From Leucobacter aridicollis (GTDB lineage Bacteria > Actinomycetota > Actinomycetes > Actinomycetales > Microbacteriaceae): DNA of 64,000 bases. The DNA is taken from NCBI RefSeq assembly GCF_013409595.1, contig NZ_JACCBD010000001.1, positions 434,001 through 498,000 of the forward strand. The letters are read 5' to 3'. The position numbers were made by a program, and so were the translations under genes. This document shows, piece by piece, positions 37,601 through 44,994 of the stretch. Numbering within the stretch: the stretch's first letter is position 1; every line of letters starts with the position of its first letter. Below the pieces are notes generated by a model. The model saw only the letters and a program-made list of their open reading frames with translations. It was not told the origin of the DNA and ran no database searches.

Positions 37601-40561
37601 CTGGACGAGGGCGCGGGCGAGTGCCTCACCGGCGGCGACGCCGGCGGCTTCCTGAATACCGCGGAGCTCGTCTCTGGCGGGGTGACCACCCCGGTCGAAG
37701 CGTGCGCCGAGCCAGACCTGCCGACGATCACGAAGACCGCGGTCGGGGCGGAGCAGGACGCGACCGATCCCGAACTGTGGCGCGTGAGCTACACACTCAC
37801 CGTGACCCCGAGCAGCTACGACTCGTCGTACACGCTGAGCGACACCCCGGAGTTCTCCGGTGGCGTGACGCTCGGTGACGGCACCGCGCAGCGCACCGAC
37901 ACCGACCCCGCCGGGGCCGAGCTCGGTATCGAGGCTGGCACGGCGTTCAGCGAGGAGCCGGTCCAGATCAAGGCCGGGGACACCGCCCACACCTGGCTGG
38001 TCACCTGGGAAGCCCGCGTCGGGGAGCCCACCGCGGCTGCCTGCGAGGGCCCCGGATCCGGGTTCTTCAACACCGCCGAGCTCACCCAGGGCGACACCGT
38101 TATCGGTGACGACACCGCGTGCCTGCCCGTGCCGGCAGGGGTGAACCCGCTGGTCTCGAAGACCGTGGCCAAGGCGATCCAGAACGCCGACGGCACCTGG
38201 AAGATCGACTACGACCTTGTCGTTGCGCTCGCCGCACGGGGCGAGGCCAACCCCGACGGGCTGACCTCGAAGTACGACCTCAGTGACGCGCTCGCGTTCG
38301 GCGACGGGATCGACGTGAAGTCGGCCTCGTGGACGGGCCCGGCGGGCGCGACGGGCGACTTCGCCGAGGCGACGTGGAGCGCGGACATCGTGAAGGGCGC
38401 CGCTATCGCAGCGGGGGCGACGCACGAGTACCGTGTCTCGGTGATCGCCGACGTGACTGCCTCGGCAGTCGAGGACGGCTCGACGGCCTGCGCGACCGAG
38501 GGCGAGGGCGGCGGGTTCTTGAACACCGCTGAGCTCACCTCCGGCGGAGACATCATTCCGGTCGCAGCCTGCGCGGAACCGATCTTCCCGACAATCGAGA
38601 AGACCGGTGCCTCCTCCGTCGACAACGGCGACGGGACCTTTGACGTGGCCTACACCGTGTCGGTGAAGTACCCGACCGTCGACGCGGGCTACCCCGTTGG
38701 CGTGAGCTTCTCGCTCTTCGACGAGCCGCAGCTTCCCACAGGTGTCGAGACCGTTGGCGGCTGGTCCGCCGAGGCCGCGAACAGCCAAACCCCGGCTCCG
38801 CAGCACCCGCGCCGGCCGGCTTCGGGCGAGTGGAAGATCGTTGACGGCGCCCAGTTTGTCAAGGAGAACGGCGAGTCCCAGATTCCCGACTTCGAGTACC
38901 TCGTGAAGGCGACCGTGAAGGTCGACCCGACCAAGGCGCCGAAGCCCGCGCTCTGCGAGGACACCGACGCGACGGGAATCGTCGTGCCGAACCTCGGCAC
39001 CGTCACCTCGGGCGGCTTCGCTGCCGAGGACGGCGGCTGCGTCACCGTGAACTTCGGCGACGTGGGAATCGAGAAGACGGCGGTGCTCGCCGAAGGTGAG
39101 ACCTCGGTGCAGCCCGGCGACACATTCGAGTACGTGCTCACCGTGACGAACCACGGCACCGGACCCGCGAAGGACGTGAAGGTGACTGACGCCGACATCA
39201 ACGAGCGGCTGAAGATCACCGGCCTGACGGTCGACCCAGACGTCGCCTGGACCGAGGCCCCCGGCTACGTGGGCAACGAGGTCGAACTGACGATCGGTGA
39301 GATCGGCGTCGGCGAATCCGTCGACGTGCGGATCGGCGTGGAGTTCCTCCCCGCCCAGAACCTGCAGGCCGAGCCGATCCTCTCGGGATCCCCGACGCCA
39401 GCGGCCCCAGTCGCGCTCGACGAACTCACCAACACGGCGTGCGTCGAGATGGCTGGCGACTCGAACGCCGACAACAACTGCGACGAAGCCGAGGTGCCGG
39501 TGCGCGACCTCACGGCAACCGTCTACACGCTCTGCGTGGCGGACGCGCCGATGCTCGGGTGGTCGGTGTCGAAGTCGGCGCTGCTCAAGGACAAGCCGGT
39601 GAGCTTCCTGTGGACTCCCGACGAGGGGACCGCGGACACCGTGCCTGCCGAGGTGACGCTCACTGAGCCGGGTGGCTCGACCGCCTGGACGGCAACGCAG
39701 ACCTGGCCAGGATCGGCGTTCACGCCGTCGGGCATCAGCATCGACTACCCGGGGTGGCGTGCGATCGAGGCGGCCGACATGGCCGCGGGCGGGGGCTACC
39801 TGCTCCCGGGCACCTCGACGGTCATGACGCCAGCGCAACAGGCCGAGTTCGTGTTCAACGGGCTCATCCTCGACCCGAGCGAGCTCGACTTCTCGTGGCG
39901 CGGCAACACGACGATCCAGTTCTCGGTCAACCCCGAGCTGACGTTCAACGCGAGCTACCCGCCGGCAACCGCTGGCTGTGGCGTCGCACGCCACTCGCAG
40001 GTCGAGATCGAGAAGGACGCGAGCGTCACCCGCACGCAGCCAGGCAAGTCGTTCGACTACACCCTCTCGGTGAAGAACCTGAGCGACGACAGCGCCGCAG
40101 AGGGCGTCGTCGTCACCGACCAGATCCCCGCCGACCTCAAGGTCGACTCGGTGGCCTGGGCAGGTCAGGGCGACGCGAACACGTTCCCGAACTGGAGCGA
40201 GTGCGATGTCACGGGCAAGGACTCGCGTGGGTACGGCGGCACGCTCCGCTGCGAGCTCTTCGGGCCGCTGCAGCCGAAGGGATCGACCGAGGGCGCCTCC
40301 GAGGCACCCGAGATCACGCTCGGGGTGACGGTGAGCGCCGGCTCGACCCGGACCGACGTCACGAACACCGCGACCGTCGACTACCACACCTTCGGTGACC
40401 CGGACGATTCGGGCCGGGACTCCGACAGCGCCACGGTGCTGCTGTGGGGCCTGCCGGTGACCGGCGCACAGCTCGGCAGCATCGGCGGGGTCGCGGGCGG
40501 ACTCCTCCTCCTCGGCGGCGCGCTGCTCCTCTGGCGGAAGAAGCGCAACGTGACGACCTAG
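31676..40561 (+). CDS. Giant LPXTG-anchored surface protein with VWA and repeat domains
   Basis: About 2,961 residues. A basic leader and hydrophobic segment end in AYA near residue 45. A Pro/Glu/Ala-rich stalk (~46-140) and a SpaA-like fold (~150-260, ending VEAPAGWSIL) follow. A von Willebrand A domain (~295-500) has MIDAS residues in DVALLVDLSTSVS. Then come a dozen beta-sandwich modules of the DUF11/isopeptide-Thioester-like kind, with a tandem triplicate in the middle. The C-terminus is a textbook sorting signal: LPVTG (40451-40465), a hydrophobic stretch and RKKRNVTT. It should be covalently attached to the wall as an adhesin-like protein. Start choice: ATG 31676; ATG 31664 and TTG 31658 are in frame. 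No sortase gene is in the window. Confidence 0.88.
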   Translation: MSRRGQQFRLAGASARARRRSLGRLVAMMLAGAVIYTGLPTAAYALTSPQGDEATVEPTAPAPTEAPEAPTDTEESASPATEPQAPVGDDGAQDPAPEAPEDDAVVGDEPAPAAPEAASLDAPAAADVAPAAVPTLNGGPGVGTSPGAQEWLIQIAATGDRNGVSSRANLAGVAFSAFQATSLTNVTSQTAVATCTTDATGQCWMKVPTRGSNSGAPGYVVRSVEAPAGWSILSTMNTSSNGLSVGTAEPYSFYTGAARSGVSAAERTFRPPTGTNLRASSGTWSSVRNNPSIPAECGIDVALLVDLSTSVSQTSGALQQIRNASSAVVTALTGTPSRIALHTFGTVAPSPGANNSFLGLTSVATAAQAQTVKDKANGLTIAGSTQYTNWDAGLWSLNTMAPQLDAVIMITDGLPTVYGQNGDGARATRFFEMENAIASANAIKAQSVKIMAVGVGLGVSGDSHNLQAISGPTANSDYYQVTNWNNLEAQLKALASANCDGTVNVVKQVIPVGGTVADAQPKNNWGFMANTGAAAVRVDEVGTTFATSASGATGATGVLGFRSNFDGTTQANRRMSVTETLGLEHTLAPQNGKNAVCTRTDTGASVPVTNIDSATAPGFAVDPIQNATITCTVYNQAQDRSAQLRVDKVWKFDSDGDGTFEEVTDPNVAPTAIPGLSAGLQLSDNTRLPGGTVNFGQTVSNLALDSTVAIAETVNGLPPLCTNTATFAPELPDGKIKLILASDQGVNTVTITNTVTCETKLTLEKSVSDGKTPATDWTLDAIAQGDAADGPSGTSGSNSATSAVTPGVVYPLAEEALTPAAKNYTQQWRPTLQNQWGANHGAGATGSWVCVAATSVVDGEPVWASNQSDGRNGGVTVQPGGWMKCTAVNDPKPTLQLVKQVQIDDEVETVPVGDDRWTLGASWTAPVAVGNDDAAITPYPGTQEALSGPGGVAATEVLPGEYSLTESAAKAGFENGTAFSCVVNDEEPKLIAVDSDETLHLGAGDNAVCTIVNTALPSPLTIEKSDGAVAQLADGTWQIDYTIAVKNSGQVGSTYTLTDTPALGAGFAVEGGSWRDAADPDTEIPAPAVDTAIAAGAEHTYIYRVIASFDDTVENPSLTCDPESGGAFFNSATVEFPGGSATDTGCGEPASPTVVKTAVAPTQNADGTWGISYELKVTNPSNIPLAFTLSDTPKAAPAGTSIAWTSITPSTGTVSGDWVTDGQGVVATGVLAPSETRTYTISGVLTVTATADPATLICDTGGEDGLWNTAVVTNGVGTDQSSACAEIPSATAKVTKSVTSKTQLADGTWQIVYAVTATNPLGPIAAIYSLTDTLNFGGDIEVTSAQWTGPAATTGTFTDGTATLATNRTLAAGATDNFTVTAVATIDPAAWTAEQSTLECEAEGGAGGFLNTATIAVAGATSDASACAEPDLPTITKTAVGAEQDATDPELWHVSYTLTVTPGTSDSFYSLTDTPAFAGGVTLGDGTAQRTDTDPVGAEIAITSGAKFTSDPVAIGDADEPHTWLVSWEARLGDVAADDAACGEPGSGFFNAAALVQGDDVVGESDACIPVPQPAQPTITKTVTGASQQPNGDWNVAYDLTVTLPAKGERNPDGLSAKYDLSDTLAYGAGIAVQSASWTGPAGASGDFDEATWSADLATGATIAAGDTLTYQVTAVARVTGEAIENGTTECAPEGEAGGFLNTAKLVSGGQTTPVEACAEPELPTITKTAVGAVQDEADPDLWRVSYLLTVTPSGFDTSYTLTDTPDFAQGIQLGDGTAQRTDTDPAQEAFAISSGQPFTGGPTEIGADDPPHTWLVTWEARVGTDVSGELTECEGPGTGFFNTAELKQGDTVVGDDSACAPVEDRVYPQVTKTVAQTAQRPDGSWTIDYDLVVTLAEQGEANPQGLSAKYDLADALAFGGGITVQSASWTGPAGAEGDFDSTGWSANIAAGQGIKAGSTHTYKVSVTAEVPVGALDEGAGECLTGGDAGGFLNTAELVSGGVTTPVEACAEPDLPTITKTAVGAEQDATDPELWRVSYTLTVTPSSYDSSYTLSDTPEFSGGVTLGDGTAQRTDTDPAGAELGIEAGTAFSEEPVQIKAGDTAHTWLVTWEARVGEPTAAACEGPGSGFFNTAELTQGDTVIGDDTACLPVPAGVNPLVSKTVAKAIQNADGTWKIDYDLVVALAARGEANPDGLTSKYDLSDALAFGDGIDVKSASWTGPAGATGDFAEATWSADIVKGAAIAAGATHEYRVSVIADVTASAVEDGSTACATEGEGGGFLNTAELTSGGDIIPVAACAEPIFPTIEKTGASSVDNGDGTFDVAYTVSVKYPTVDAGYPVGVSFSLFDEPQLPTGVETVGGWSAEAANSQTPAPQHPRRPASGEWKIVDGAQFVKENGESQIPDFEYLVKATVKVDPTKAPKPALCEDTDATGIVVPNLGTVTSGGFAAEDGGCVTVNFGDVGIEKTAVLAEGETSVQPGDTFEYVLTVTNHGTGPAKDVKVTDADINERLKITGLTVDPDVAWTEAPGYVGNEVELTIGEIGVGESVDVRIGVEFLPAQNLQAEPILSGSPTPAAPVALDELTNTACVEMAGDSNADNNCDEAEVPVRDLTATVYTLCVADAPMLGWSVSKSALLKDKPVSFLWTPDEGTADTVPAEVTLTEPGGSTAWTATQTWPGSAFTPSGISIDYPGWRAIEAADMAAGGGYLLPGTSTVMTPAQQAEFVFNGLILDPSELDFSWRGNTTIQFSVNPELTFNASYPPATAGCGVARHSQVEIEKDASVTRTQPGKSFDYTLSVKNLSDDSAAEGVVVTDQIPADLKVDSVAWAGQGDANTFPNWSECDVTGKDSRGYGGTLRCELFGPLQPKGSTEGASEAPEITLGVTVSAGSTRTDVTNTATVDYHTFGDPDDSGRDSDSATVLLWGLPVTGAQLGSIGGVAGGLLLLGGALLLWRKKRNVTT
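35969..38584 (+). repeat. Three tandem copies of an 867-876 bp unit inside the surface protein gene
   Basis: Units run 35969-36841, 36842-37717 and 37718-38584 (291, 292 and 289 codons). Each holds an A module beginning LPTITKTAVGA (FPTIEKTGASS marks the next, divergent module) with GDGTAQRTDTDP, and a B module with AKYDLSDALAFG-like and SASWTGPAGA motifs ending in GGFLNTAEL. Many stretches are nearly identical at the nucleotide level, most clearly between units 1 and 3. All copies keep the frame. Confidence 0.85.
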
Positions 40562-40643
40562 CCACCCGACCCGCAGCGCGGACGTCGAGGCTTCCCCCAA
40601 GAATCCGCTCGACGAATGCCCCATGTATCCCGCTGCGACGCAA

Positions 40644-40682
40644 GAAGGGCCGGACAGCAGCAGAAGCTGTGTCCGGCCCTTC
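40644..40682. terminator. Hairpin between the surface protein and peptide transporter genes
   Basis: GAAGGGCCGGACA (40644-40656) pairs perfectly with TGTCCGGCCCTTC (40670-40682). It lies between convergent stops and can serve both. Confidence 0.75.
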
Positions 40683-40723
40683 GGCCTGCCGATCCTGAGC
40701 GATCGTGTGCGTGCCCGCTGGTG

Positions 40724-42217
40724 CTAGCGAATGCCACCCATGAGGCGCAGCACCGGCTTGCGGAGCAGGAACAGGATCGCGCCGACCGCGATCGACGCGC
40801 CGCCGAGCGCGAGGAAGTACGGCACCTCGTTCTCGGGGGTGTAGAACCGCGACAGCGAGCCGGAGGCGGCCGAGCCGAGCGAGATCGACAGGAAGAAGAG
40901 TGCAACCATCTGCGAGTGGAACGCGCGGGGAGCGAGCTTCGTCGCGAGCGACTGCCCGACGGGCGAGATACTCAGCTCAGCGAGCGTGAGCAGCAGAATG
41001 ATCACGACGTACGCGAGGAACGGAACGGTGCCGTTCGCGCCGCCAGCAAACGGGATGAAGCACAGGAACGCGACGCCCATGAGCGCGGTGCCGATCGCGA
41101 ACTTCACCGGCGTGCTCGGCTGCTTGTCGCCAAGCTTCACCCACATGGCCGCGAAGACGCCGGCGAGGATGATGATGAAGATCGGGTTGATCGACTGCAC
41201 CATGCTCGGGGGCATCTCCCACCCGAGAATGTTGCGGTTGAGTCGCTGGTCGGCGTAGATCGCAAGCACCGTGAACTGCTGCTGCGACAGCGACCAGAAC
41301 ACCGCCGAGGCGAGGAACAGCGGGATGAACGAGAACACCTGGCGGCGCTCCGGCGCCGAGACCTGGTGGCTCGTGAGGATCACGGTGAACAGCACGACGA
41401 CGGCGATCACGATGAGCACCACGACGACGGTCGACAGGTTCTCGGCGGTGATGATCCCGAACGAGAGCGCGAGCGCGATGAGCGCGATCGCGGCGAGGAA
41501 CACGACCGACCAGATGCGCTTCTGATTCGTCGATAGCGGGTTCGCGGGCTTGCGGCTCGACTCGCTGACAGTGTGCTTGCGCATCGCGATGTACTGCACC
41601 AGGCCGACCGCCATGCCGATCGCGGCGAGGCCGAAGCCCCAGTGGAAGCCCTTCCAGCCCCACAGCGCGCTCGTGAGCAGCGGGCCGGCGAAGCCGCCGA
41701 TGTTCACGCCCATGTAGTAGATCGAGAACGCGGCGTCGCGGCGCTGATCGCCCTTGTCATAGAGGTCGCCGAGTACCGTCGACGTCGTGGTCTTCAGCGA
41801 GCCCGACCCGAGCGCGACCCCGACGAGGCCGATCGCGAGCCCGAGCATTCCCGGTACCAGCGCCAGCGCGAGGTGGCCGGCCATGATGAGGCATGCGGCG
41901 GTCAGCAGCGTGCGCTCGGCGCCGAGCACGCGGTCGGCGACCCAGCCGCCGAGCACGGCCGAGAGGTACACGAGGCCGCCGTAGGCGCCGACGATCGACG
42001 TCGCGGCCGCCTGCGACATTCCGAGGCCGCCATCGGTGACCGAGTAGTAGATGTAAAAGGCGAGGAGCGCCTGCATGCCGTAGAAGCTGAAGCGCTCCCA
42101 CATTTCGACGCCCGCGAGGTTCGCGAGCCCCCACGGATGGCCGAAGAAGCCACCCTTGCGTGACTGTGGCTGACTCGCCGGCGCCGTATTATCGGGCTGC
42201 GTAGTGGGTGATGACAC
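40724..42217 (-). CDS. POT/PTR family proton-dependent oligopeptide transporter
   Basis: Imports di- and tripeptides with protons. The 497-residue product has the POT signature EMWERFSFYGMQALLAFYI near residue 40 (the ExxERFxYYG proton site) and GGWVADRVLGAERT. A second hallmark is YYMGVNIGGFAGPLL, and about fourteen hydrophobic segments are visible. An N-terminal disordered stretch of ~25 residues precedes the first helix. The start GTG 42217 is chosen for its AGGGGAG SD. It converges with the surface protein gene. Confidence 0.92.
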   Translation of the reverse strand: MSSPTTQPDNTAPASQPQSRKGGFFGHPWGLANLAGVEMWERFSFYGMQALLAFYIYYSVTDGGLGMSQAAATSIVGAYGGLVYLSAVLGGWVADRVLGAERTLLTAACLIMAGHLALALVPGMLGLAIGLVGVALGSGSLKTTTSTVLGDLYDKGDQRRDAAFSIYYMGVNIGGFAGPLLTSALWGWKGFHWGFGLAAIGMAVGLVQYIAMRKHTVSESSRKPANPLSTNQKRIWSVVFLAAIALIALALSFGIITAENLSTVVVVLIVIAVVVLFTVILTSHQVSAPERRQVFSFIPLFLASAVFWSLSQQQFTVLAIYADQRLNRNILGWEMPPSMVQSINPIFIIILAGVFAAMWVKLGDKQPSTPVKFAIGTALMGVAFLCFIPFAGGANGTVPFLAYVVIILLLTLAELSISPVGQSLATKLAPRAFHSQMVALFFLSISLGSAASGSLSRFYTPENEVPYFLALGGASIAVGAILFLLRKPVLRLMGGIR

Positions 42218-42310
42218 GGGTTCTCCCCTGGGGTATACCGCGTGCAGTGTTCCCTCGCAGCGCTGGCGAGGGCGCACCGCTGCGGGAAATCAAAAACAAC
42301 ACAAAAGACC

Positions 42311-42335
42311 CCGCCGGTGCGCTCCGTACGCCGGC
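42311..42335 (-). terminator. Probable terminator of the AhpD-like gene
   Basis: GCCGG (42313-42317) pairs with CCGGC (42331-42335), with further partial pairing of GTGCGC-like bases inside. In the minus direction the hairpin is followed by TCTTTTGTGTTGTTTTTG, a strong T-rich run. Confidence 0.55.
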
Positions 42336-42476
42336 TGCCAGTGCCGTCCGTACCGCGCCCCAACGTGCAGGGCCACAGAAAACCGTATCACTGTCTGAGT
42401 TTTCGGGCGCGTCGCGGCTGCGGAATGCGGTGGAGAAAGCTGGACCGTTGCGTGTTGGAGATCGTCGCGACCTACG

Positions 42477-42914
42477 CTACGGAGCGACTCGGTAACCACT
42501 TCTGATCGCAACTCGGTTCCATGCGCCCATGACGAGCGCGAGCCAGCTGACCGCGGAAATCTGTTCCGGGGTGAGGGCCCCGGTGTCCCACTCGGTGCGC
42601 TGCGGGACCGACAACCGGGTGACCTCCTCGGCAAGGCCGAGCGCCGCCGCCTCGATGGCTGAGAAGTACTGGGACTCCCACCACGCGGGGAGCACCGCGA
42701 GGCGGTCGCTGGTCTCACCCAGCTTGACAGCGTCGCGGCTGTGCAGTCGCGTGCAGAAGGCGCAGCCGTTGAGCTGGGAGACGCGGATCTTGATGAGCTC
42801 GACGAGTTTCGCGTCGACCCCCGCATCGGCGGCCGCTTCCTCGGCTGCCGCGCTGAACGCCGACAGTTGCTCGTAGACGGCTGGGTGCTGCTTCGTGAGA
42901 TTCGAGAGTGGCAT
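42477..42914 (-). CDS. AhpD / carboxymuconolactone decarboxylase-family protein
   Basis: A 145-residue protein with the alkylhydroperoxidase-type redox motif NGCAFCTRLHSRDA (C-x2-C followed by His, ~50-63) and AALGLAEEVTRL and SWLALVMGAWNR helices. Members with this motif act as thiol peroxidase partners or antioxidant enzymes. The start ATG 42914 (MPLSNLTKQHP) is marked by a strong AGGAGG SD, so the longer upstream frame is not used. It is followed by a T-rich hairpin. Confidence 0.88.
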   Translation of the reverse strand: MPLSNLTKQHPAVYEQLSAFSAAAEEAAADAGVDAKLVELIKIRVSQLNGCAFCTRLHSRDAVKLGETSDRLAVLPAWWESQYFSAIEAAALGLAEEVTRLSVPQRTEWDTGALTPEQISAVSWLALVMGAWNRVAIRSGYRVAP

Positions 42915-42987
42915 GCGTTCCTCCTGTGTGGTGTGATGCCGATCGTGGTAGATGACGGGTGCGGGGCCGGCCAGGCCAACCTGGGGC

Positions 42988-43308
42988 CTACGGACCGTTA
43001 CTCTCGGGCCCAGCGGCATTGCGGCAGTCGATCCTGCGATTGTGGATTGAGAAACCGAGGATTGCGGCAAGGGCACCAACAAAGAGGAGCACGAAGTTCC
43101 ACGGACCGACGTCGCGAGAAATGAGGAGCCCACTCGACACCGTGAGGACGAGACCGACGGTGTAGGTCCACTCTGCGTGAGGCGGCATCGGATCGGGCCG
43201 CCCGGCGAGCGGGATGTGCTCGTTGGGGCGCGAGCGCAGCACGATCCTCATGGAGACGAAGAACAAGGCCAGTCCTGCAATCGTGACAGCCCATCCGAGG
43301 AGAACCAT
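42988..43308 (-). CDS. Small three-helix membrane protein
   Basis: A 106-residue protein. Hydrophobic helices lie at ~3-20, ~52-70 and ~74-92, with a basic C-terminal tail (IHNRRIDCRNAAG). Start ATG 43308 is preceded by AGGGAC at short distance; TTG 43347 would add 13 residues. It lies between TetR and the AhpD-like gene on the same strand. Function not recognised. Confidence 0.6.
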   Translation of the reverse strand: MVLLGWAVTIAGLALFFVSMRIVLRSRPNEHIPLAGRPDPMPPHAEWTYTVGLVLTVSSGLLISRDVGPWNFVLLFVGALAAILGFSIHNRRIDCRNAAGPESNGP

Positions 43309-43394
43309 GTCCCTAGTCCACAGCAGGTGCGCGGCGGCGTCAACCAATGCGAGTAGTCGCGTCCGAGTGCGACGTGCGACGTGTGCACGCCGGG

Positions 43395-43919
43395 TCAGCC
43401 GGCGATGAGGTCCTCGAGGTGCGCGGCGCCATACTGTTCCGGGGCGATACGCTGCATGCCCGCGAGCGCGACGCCGAGGAGCACCGTGCGCTCAGCGGCG
43501 AGTTCAGAAACCGCAGGGGCTGCGCGGCGGAGGGCCGCGGTCAGCTGGCCGAGCGTCTCGGCGTAGACGGGTCCGAACTCGGGGGAGCGGAGCGCGTAGG
43601 CCCAGGCGCTCACCCACAGGCCGACCTCTGCCGCGCGCTCGGGATCGACATGGTTGCCGAAGAACTCGCGGATGGGGTCCTCCCCGTCGGCGACGACAGC
43701 CTGGTCATACTCGACGAGACTGTCGGCGACGAACTTCTGCCAGGCGCTCGCGATGAGCTCGGGGACGCTCGCAAAGTGCTGATGAATGAGGCCTGGCGAT
43801 CCTTCGACTGCCGTCGCGACGGATCGCGCAGAGACGCCCTCGAGACCGTCCGCGAGCATGACGCGGACGGTCGCCTCGATGATCGCCGCGCGGCGCTCTT
43901 CCCGGGGCAGATAAGCCAT
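43395..43919 (-). CDS. TetR/AcrR-family transcriptional regulator
   Basis: A 174-residue protein with an N-terminal helix-turn-helix (REERRAAIIEATVRVMLADG, then GVSARSVATAVEGSPGLIHQHF, residues ~6-48) of BetI-like type. An all-helical ligand-binding domain follows, with EFFGNHVDPER and SAWAYALRSPEF. It is divergent from the FBP gene 94 bp away, where a palindrome lies, and the flanking genes on its own strand are the small membrane protein and AhpD-like gene. The ligand is unknown. Confidence 0.87.
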   Translation of the reverse strand: MAYLPREERRAAIIEATVRVMLADGLEGVSARSVATAVEGSPGLIHQHFASVPELIASAWQKFVADSLVEYDQAVVADGEDPIREFFGNHVDPERAAEVGLWVSAWAYALRSPEFGPVYAETLGQLTAALRRAAPAVSELAAERTVLLGVALAGMQRIAPEQYGAAHLEDLIAG

Positions 43920-43964
43920 CGATCCTCATTTCTCGCGAACTCCGTGTAGTCTATCCGCGTAATC

Positions 43965-43978
43965 TGTACGCCTGTACA
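43965..43978. promoter_or_regulatory. Palindrome in the TetR-FBP divergent region
   Basis: TGTAC (43965-43969) and GTACA (43974-43978) form a perfect dyad around 4 nt, about 46 bp upstream of the TetR start. A second dyad, GTGA (43985-43988) and TCAC (43998-44001), overlaps the region just before the FBP SD. A TetR operator here would control both genes. Confidence 0.4.
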
Positions 43979-44013
43979 AATTGAGTGAGATTGCAATTCA
44001 CGAAGGAGAAATC

Positions 44014-44547
44014 ATGCGCCCCCACGCGCTCACAACCCTGCGCAACGCACTGGGCAATGTCGACGCGTCGACCAGGAAGACCGCCAGAATGCCGCGGGAC
44101 GGCTTCACCCCTGCAGTTGAGGATCGCGACTACCTCGGCTGGCGCGACCCAAGCGCCCCACAACGCGGCTACCTCTTCATCGAGGGCGAGCACGGCCTGC
44201 GGGGTGTGATGCTCACGACCACCCGCACCCGGAACTCGGTGCGGCGGGCCGTGATGTGTGAGTTCTGTCGCATCCCGCGACGGTTCGATCAGGTGGTGCT
44301 GTTCACCGCGCCCACGTCGCCCAAGCACAAGGACAGCTCGACGTTCGGGACCTACCTGTGCATCGACCTCGACTGCAATGCGAGGGTGAATGCGCTCAGG
44401 CCGATGGGGCCGCTCGACCCGCCGGCCGACGTAATGGTGGCCGCGCATCGGGCCCAGCTCCTGGAGCGCGTGACGGCCTTTGTGGCAGAGGTGTTGGAGC
44501 GCGCGGAGCTTCCGGCTACGCGACGGACAGGCTCTGCATCACGGTGA
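44014..44547 (+). CDS. FBP-domain (FusB-like, EF-G-binding treble-clef) protein
   Basis: A 177-residue protein matching the FBP domain of FusB-type proteins, which bind elongation factor G and can give fusidic acid tolerance. Seen: GYLFIEGEHGLRGVML, VMCEFCRIPRRFDQVVLF (C-x2-C) and TYLCIDLDCNARVN (C-x4-C), together the four cysteines of the treble-clef zinc finger. Start ATG 44014 has an AAGGAGA SD. Its divergence from a TetR gene suggests regulated expression. Whether it protects EF-G is inference from the family. Confidence 0.78.
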   Translation: MRPHALTTLRNALGNVDASTRKTARMPRDGFTPAVEDRDYLGWRDPSAPQRGYLFIEGEHGLRGVMLTTTRTRNSVRRAVMCEFCRIPRRFDQVVLFTAPTSPKHKDSSTFGTYLCIDLDCNARVNALRPMGPLDPPADVMVAAHRAQLLERVTAFVAEVLERAELPATRRTGSASR

Positions 44548-44759
44548 TCGCGGTCTGAGCCTCGGGGCCCTCGACCCAGGCTTGCCCCTGCTGCCGGGGG
44601 TTCGCCCGGGAGCCGGCACCCTCTGTGGGCCGCCGGATGGCCCGTTTCCTGCAAGAGAGCACCTCTCCCACAGTTTGTAGGGGGCTGTTCTGCCGGGAAG
44701 GGGCTGTCTCGTGAGGGGTGTGTCGCGCGAGGGGCGTGAAGGCCCGGGCCCAGACGCAG

Positions 44760-44806
44760 AAAACCCCCGCGACCAGAATGTTTCCATTCGGTCTAGCGGG
44801 GGTTTT
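44760..44806 (-). terminator. Rho-independent terminator of tRNA-Ser
   Basis: AAAACCCCCGC (44760-44770) pairs with GCGGGGGTTTT (44796-44806), with an inner stem of GACCAGAATG against CATTCGGTC. On the minus strand it follows the tRNA 3' end by 5 nt and ends in GGGGGTTTT. Confidence 0.85.
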
Positions 44807-44811
44807 CGTTG

Positions 44812-44900
44812 TGGCGGTGACGGCGGGATTTGAACCCGCGGTAGGGGTTGCCTACACAACATTTCGAGTGTTGCACCTTCGGCCGCTCGGACACGTCACC
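44812..44900 (-). tRNA. tRNA-Ser (CGA anticodon)
   Basis: On the minus strand the acceptor stem GGTGAC pairs with GTCACC. The discriminator G and an encoded CCA (44814-44812) follow. The anticodon loop CTCGAAA (stem CAACA/TGTTG) has anticodon CGA, for UCG codons. The variable arm is long (GTAGG-CAAC-CCTAC), as in class II serine tRNAs, and the T arm shows GGTTCAAATCC. A strong terminator lies 5 nt beyond the 3' end. Confidence 0.93.
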
Positions 44901-44994
44901 GCGGAAAAGCTTACGGGAAAGTGTCTGCAGAACCTAATCCGGGTGAAACCGGTGGGCGCGCCGGAGTGTCGGAGGCCGGCGCTAGTCTCGACAC

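Noticed and set aside
35969..38584. Spaced repeats resembling a CRISPR array
   Set aside because: Units are ~870 bp, in frame and protein coding; there are no short repeats with unique spacers.
36608..40624. A 1,338-codon minus-strand open frame across the surface protein gene
   Set aside because: It is antisense to the repetitive coding sequence and its open state follows from the codon bias; the composition is Arg/Leu/Val-rich low complexity and no SD is present.
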